Of a stretch of DNA of 64,000 bases, positions 61,520 through 64,000 are shown in pieces. Numbering within the stretch: the stretch's first letter is position 1; the number at the start of each line of letters is the position of its first letter. The translations under genes and the position numbers were made by a program. The notes under the pieces were generated by a model. That model saw only the letters and a program-made list of their open reading frames with translations. It was not told the DNA's origin and ran no database searches. Source of the DNA: Palsa-1400 sp036501625 (GTDB lineage: Bacteria; Verrucomicrobiota; Verrucomicrobiia; Limisphaerales; Palsa-1400); the NCBI GenBank assembly GCA_036501625.1, contig DASXZY010000048.1, positions 8,835 to 72,834 on the forward strand, given 5' to 3'.

Positions 61520-62110
61520 ATGGTTCGCGGCTGCGGCTCCGTTTTGTGGCGATTGGAGGCGAGGCTCAAGGGCGTCCAGTTCGAGGGGCACGCGACCTTT
61601 TGGGGGCGGCCGCTGGTGAGTGTCGCGCCGGATTCATCCTTGATACTCGGCTCGAATGTCCAATTGGCCAGCGCGCTGCGCGCCAATCCGCTGGGATGTT
61701 TTCAACCCTGCGTTCTCAGGACGCTCGCCCCCCAGGCCCGTCTTTATATGGGGGCAAATTCGGGGGCCAGCGGCGCCGTGCTCTGCGCGGGGCTTTCCAT
61801 TGAAATTGGCGAGGGCACACTGATCGGCTCTGGCGCGATGATAATCGACAATGACTTTCATGTCCTCACCCCGGACGGCTGGCGCGGGGAAGTGCGCGCG
61901 AATGCACGCCCCGTTAAAATTGGGCGCGAGGCTTTTATCGGCGCGCGCGCCATCATCCTCAAGGGGGTCACGATTGGAGATCGCGCGGTCGTTGGCGCGG
62001 GCGCGGTGGTGACACGGGACGTGCCCGCCAACATGGTCGCGGCGGGCAACCCGGCCACGATTCGCGGAGGGGCCGCAGCTGCGGCAGGCGCCGGACTCAA
62101 CTTGAAATGA
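61520..62110 (+). CDS. Hexapeptide-repeat acyltransferase (LbH family)
   Basis: Left-handed beta-helix transferase, at least 196 residues, of the WcaB/maltose acetyltransferase type. Repeat-like segments: ISVAPDSSLILGSNVQLA-type, then SIEIGEGTLIGSGAMIIDNDFH, VKIGREAFIGARAIILKGVTIGDRAVVGAGAVVTRDVPANMVAAGNPA. The His in DNDFH is the likely catalytic residue. Start uncertain: TTG 61400 and GTG 61478 are in frame. The stop overlaps the GT4 start by 4 bases, so it probably acylates the same glycan. Confidence 0.88.
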   Translation: MVRGCGSVLWRLEARLKGVQFEGHATFWGRPLVSVAPDSSLILGSNVQLASALRANPLGCFQPCVLRTLAPQARLYMGANSGASGAVLCAGLSIEIGEGTLIGSGAMIIDNDFHVLTPDGWRGEVRANARPVKIGREAFIGARAIILKGVTIGDRAVVGAGAVVTRDVPANMVAAGNPATIRGGAAAAAGAGLNLK

Positions 62111-63276
62111 CACCGCTGACTGTCGCATGGATTTCGGATTTTCCCGTCGAATGGCTGCCCGATGCGCCCGATTCCTTGCTGCGCCTGCCCCGCCAGCATC
62201 CGGCCATGTGGGAATTGGTTTTGCTCAATGAATTGGAGCGCAGCCCCAAGGTGCGGCTTCATATCCTGCTGTTGCGTTCGGGAATTGAGCGGTCGTTTTC
62301 GTTTCAACGAAACGGAGTCACTTTTCACGTCTTGAAATACCGGGGTGGAACGCGGGCTTTGAGCTTTTATTGGGTCGATACGCTGCTCATACGCCGCGCG
62401 TTAAAGGAAATTCAGCCGCATCTGGTTCACGCATGGGGCAATGAAAAGGGCGCGGGCCTTATCGCGAGCCGCCTGAAATATCCGTTCTTGTTGACCATTC
62501 AAGGGCTTTTTTTGTGGTACCGGGAGCACGTCGCCATGTCGTCCCACGACAAGATTTCTGTGGTGTGCGAAAAATTAAGTTTAGCGCGGGCGAAACACGT
62601 AACGGTTGAATCCAATTTTTCCATCGAATTCATCCGCCGCCGCTATCCGCGTCTGGCTCTGCACAAGATTGAGCACGCGCCTAATTGGACCTTCCATCGC
62701 GTTCAGCGCCAGCCCGTGACCGAGCCGATTCGCTTTTTGAACATCGCCACGACGTGCCATCGCAAAGGCACTGATCTTCTGCTCATGGCGCTCAACGAGC
62801 TGGTGGCTGAACTGCCCTTCCGGCTGGTTATGATTGGCCGGCCGGACGACCCTTTTCTGGCGCCATTGAGGCAGACGCTCTCTTCGGAATTATGGCGGCG
62901 CGTCGAATTCAAAGCCAAATTGGAGCCGCCGGAAGTGGCCGCCGAGCTTGGCTTGGCGGCGCTTTTTTTGTTTCCAACGCGCGCGGACAACAGTCCTAAC
63001 GCGGTGAAAGAAGCGGTGGCCGCCGGGGTGCCGGTGGTGGCCAGTGATGTTGGGGGCATTCCCGATTACGTTGTGCCAGGGGAAAACGGGCTGCTTTTCA
63101 AAACGGGTTCTCTTGAGGAATTCGCCGCGGCAATTCGGCAGGCGTGCCGCAATCCTTTGTTCCGGCTCGGCCGCGTCCCGCCAGAATCCCTGGAGCGCAG
63201 CCGGGCCGCCCTTTCTCCAACGCGCATGGCGGAAGGGTTTTTGGAGGCATACCGTTCCGTGGCCGGCGGGTTCTGA
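62107..63276 (+). CDS. Family 4 glycosyltransferase
   Basis: GT-B transferase of 389 residues. The C-terminal nucleotide-sugar domain has NIATTCHRKGTDLLLMALNEL, VMIGRPDDPFLAPL, LFLFPTRADNSPNAVKEAVAAGVPVVASDVGGIPDYVVPGENGLLF, which contains the E-x7-E motif region. The N-terminal domain has VHAWGNEKGAGLIASRL. Substrate unknown. It is coupled to the acyltransferase upstream and is followed by the single palindrome copy. Confidence 0.92.
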   Translation: MTPLTVAWISDFPVEWLPDAPDSLLRLPRQHPAMWELVLLNELERSPKVRLHILLLRSGIERSFSFQRNGVTFHVLKYRGGTRALSFYWVDTLLIRRALKEIQPHLVHAWGNEKGAGLIASRLKYPFLLTIQGLFLWYREHVAMSSHDKISVVCEKLSLARAKHVTVESNFSIEFIRRRYPRLALHKIEHAPNWTFHRVQRQPVTEPIRFLNIATTCHRKGTDLLLMALNELVAELPFRLVMIGRPDDPFLAPLRQTLSSELWRRVEFKAKLEPPEVAAELGLAALFLFPTRADNSPNAVKEAVAAGVPVVASDVGGIPDYVVPGENGLLFKTGSLEEFAAAIRQACRNPLFRLGRVPPESLERSRAALSPTRMAEGFLEAYRSVAGGF

Positions 63277-63291
63277 CAGATGCGAACAGGT

Positions 63292-63317
63292 GTCATACTG
63301 TCATAGGACAGCGTGCC
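63292..63317. repeat. Single copy of the dispersed palindrome (inverted orientation)
   Basis: Ninth copy in the window. The plus strand reads loop ATAG (63303-63306), so it is inverted relative to the 16- and 24-kb arrays. Its outer arms are GTCATACTGTC and GACAGCGTGCC. It lies 16 bases after the GT4 stop. Confidence 0.8.
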
Positions 63318-63431
63318 ACCGAGGCCGTGCAAGTCATTGGAGCCGATTAGTCGAGACGGGATTGCAATATGGATCGTATCGCACCGCTTCTTTGAAATCG
63401 CCGTGGCCATCGGGGTCGCGGAAAATCTCAA

Positions 63432-63786
63432 CTAAAACGCCATTTTGATACAACATTCGCTGCGTCGCAAACCGCGCGTCATTTGGCCTGGGCACAACAC
63501 TTGAATGTCGCGGATGGGATCAAGCCCAAAATTGGACGGTATGCGGGTCTTTATCATTTCCACAAGCGTCGCCGCGATTTGATCCGGCTCCGCCCGCTCA
63601 ATGAGGAAAAAGTCCGATCCCGCGCCTTTGGTCGGAACCTCCGGCATCCGGCCTTCATTGATTCGGTGCGCGTTGGTGATGGATCTGGCTGTGTGCCGCC
63701 TGTCGGACAACTTCGGTCAGTCGAACTACAGGCATGACCTTGCTTTCGATGATATGCCTCAACACCATGCCAGGCCCCACGGAAGG
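63432..63786 (-). pseudogene. Frameshifted remnant of a RecD2-type helicase gene
   Basis: The minus strand encodes PSVGPGMVLRHIIESKVMPVVRLTEVVRQAAHSQI in outline, as in the GDxxQLPSVGPG to FRQAAxS region of RecD2/TraA-type helicases. The frame then shifts and ITNAHRINEGRMPEV continues in another frame, followed by SDFFLIERAEPDQIAATLVEMI and FGLDPIRDIQVLCP. Upstream of PSVGPG and downstream of DIQVLCP the similarity ends, so only about 115 residues of a 700-residue helicase survive. It is a decayed fragment. Confidence 0.75.
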
Positions 63787-63816
63787 TATGAATGTCGGGC
63801 TGATGCTTCAACGGGG

Positions 63817-63836
63817 CCGCGCTCAATTGAGCGCGG
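63817..63836. repeat. Perfect 20-bp palindrome
   Basis: CCGCGCTCAA followed directly by TTGAGCGCGG, with no loop bases. It lies in a gene-free stretch after the recD2 remnant. It could be an operator or a hairpin; no neighbouring gene points to a function. Confidence 0.5.
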
Positions 63837-64000
63837 AATGGCTCTTACTTAGAGAGTTAAACCCGAACTCCGAAATAGGAAAAGGGTCGCTTTGAGAAAA
63901 GGGCTGTGGGTATAGGGATTGATGCTTAAACAACCCGACCCGACCCTGCACAAAACGACCCACGGCAAAATTACCTCACTCTTCGGCTATACCAAGCTGA
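63837..64000. other. Window-edge region without assigned gene
   Basis: Nothing firm is visible. A plus-strand ATG at 63922 opens 26 codons (MLKQPDPTLHKTTHG, then KITSLFGYTKL) to the window edge and could be the start of a gene. The bases before it contain short G-rich repeats. Confidence 0.3.

Noticed and set aside
63554..63826. Minus-strand frame of 90 codons at the recD2 remnant
   Set aside because: It is a third frame over the fragment, with no helicase motif; the RecD2 similarity lies in the two other frames.

Overview
The window carries bacterial DNA with a gene set typical of the Verrucomicrobiota, probably a free-living soil or sediment member of the Pedosphaera/Limisphaerales type. 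This placement is inferred from protein character: a divergent FtsZ, PEP-CTERM and DUF1573 proteins, a deoxyhypusine-synthase homologue, and a mostly moderately GC-rich, densely packed chromosome. I see no plasmid, phage or intact insertion-sequence genes.

Layout. Positions 1-15341 (minus strand) hold a division and cell wall (dcw) cluster read from mraZ to ftsZ: mraZ, an unrecognised gene, rsmH, ftsL-like, ftsI, murF, mraY, a LysM protein, ftsW, murG, murB, ddl, ftsQ, ftsA and ftsZ (cut by the window edge). murC, murD and murE are not in their usual slots. A GntR/YtrA-type regulator lies upstream of mraZ, and the intervening spacer has G-triplet repeats like an MraZ operator and three DnaA-box-like 9-mers. 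Positions 16.1-16.7 kb and 24.4-24.9 kb hold two arrays of a 26-bp palindrome, with a ninth copy at 63.3 kb. Positions 16.7-19.1 kb carry a DUF1573/rhodanese/MauE operon.

Positions 19.8-31.6 kb are mixed: a deoxyhypusine-synthase homologue, membrane proteins, a PEP-CTERM protein, a GH43 glycosidase, a LeuC-type hydro-lyase without a small subunit, an O-antigen ligase/TPR protein, a large basic protein of unknown function, and a GYF/cNMP protein. Positions 31.7-35.3 kb form a nitrogen-assimilation block (PII, AmtB, glutamine synthetase) with a strong sigma-54 promoter match before the PII gene. A NarL-type regulator, a radical SAM/DUF971/TPR operon, a DUF362 protein, an acetyltransferase and argJ follow.

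Positions 42.5-53.7 kb are a surface-polysaccharide region: an acyltransferase, two tandem paralogous Wzy-like membrane proteins, GT2 and GT9 glycosyltransferases, two large membrane proteins and a membrane-anchored sulfatase-fold protein. Then come an acyl-CoA synthetase, tRNA-Tyr, ffh, a four-gene operon (coaC, histidine kinase, NtrC-type activator, squalene/phytoene synthase), an acyltransferase/GT4 pair, and finally a decayed stretch with a frameshifted recD2 remnant.

I did not find a clear new defence or mobile system. The most unusual signals are the spaced palindrome arrays, the regulatory spacer upstream of mraZ, the rearranged dcw cluster and several unfamiliar proteins within conserved contexts.
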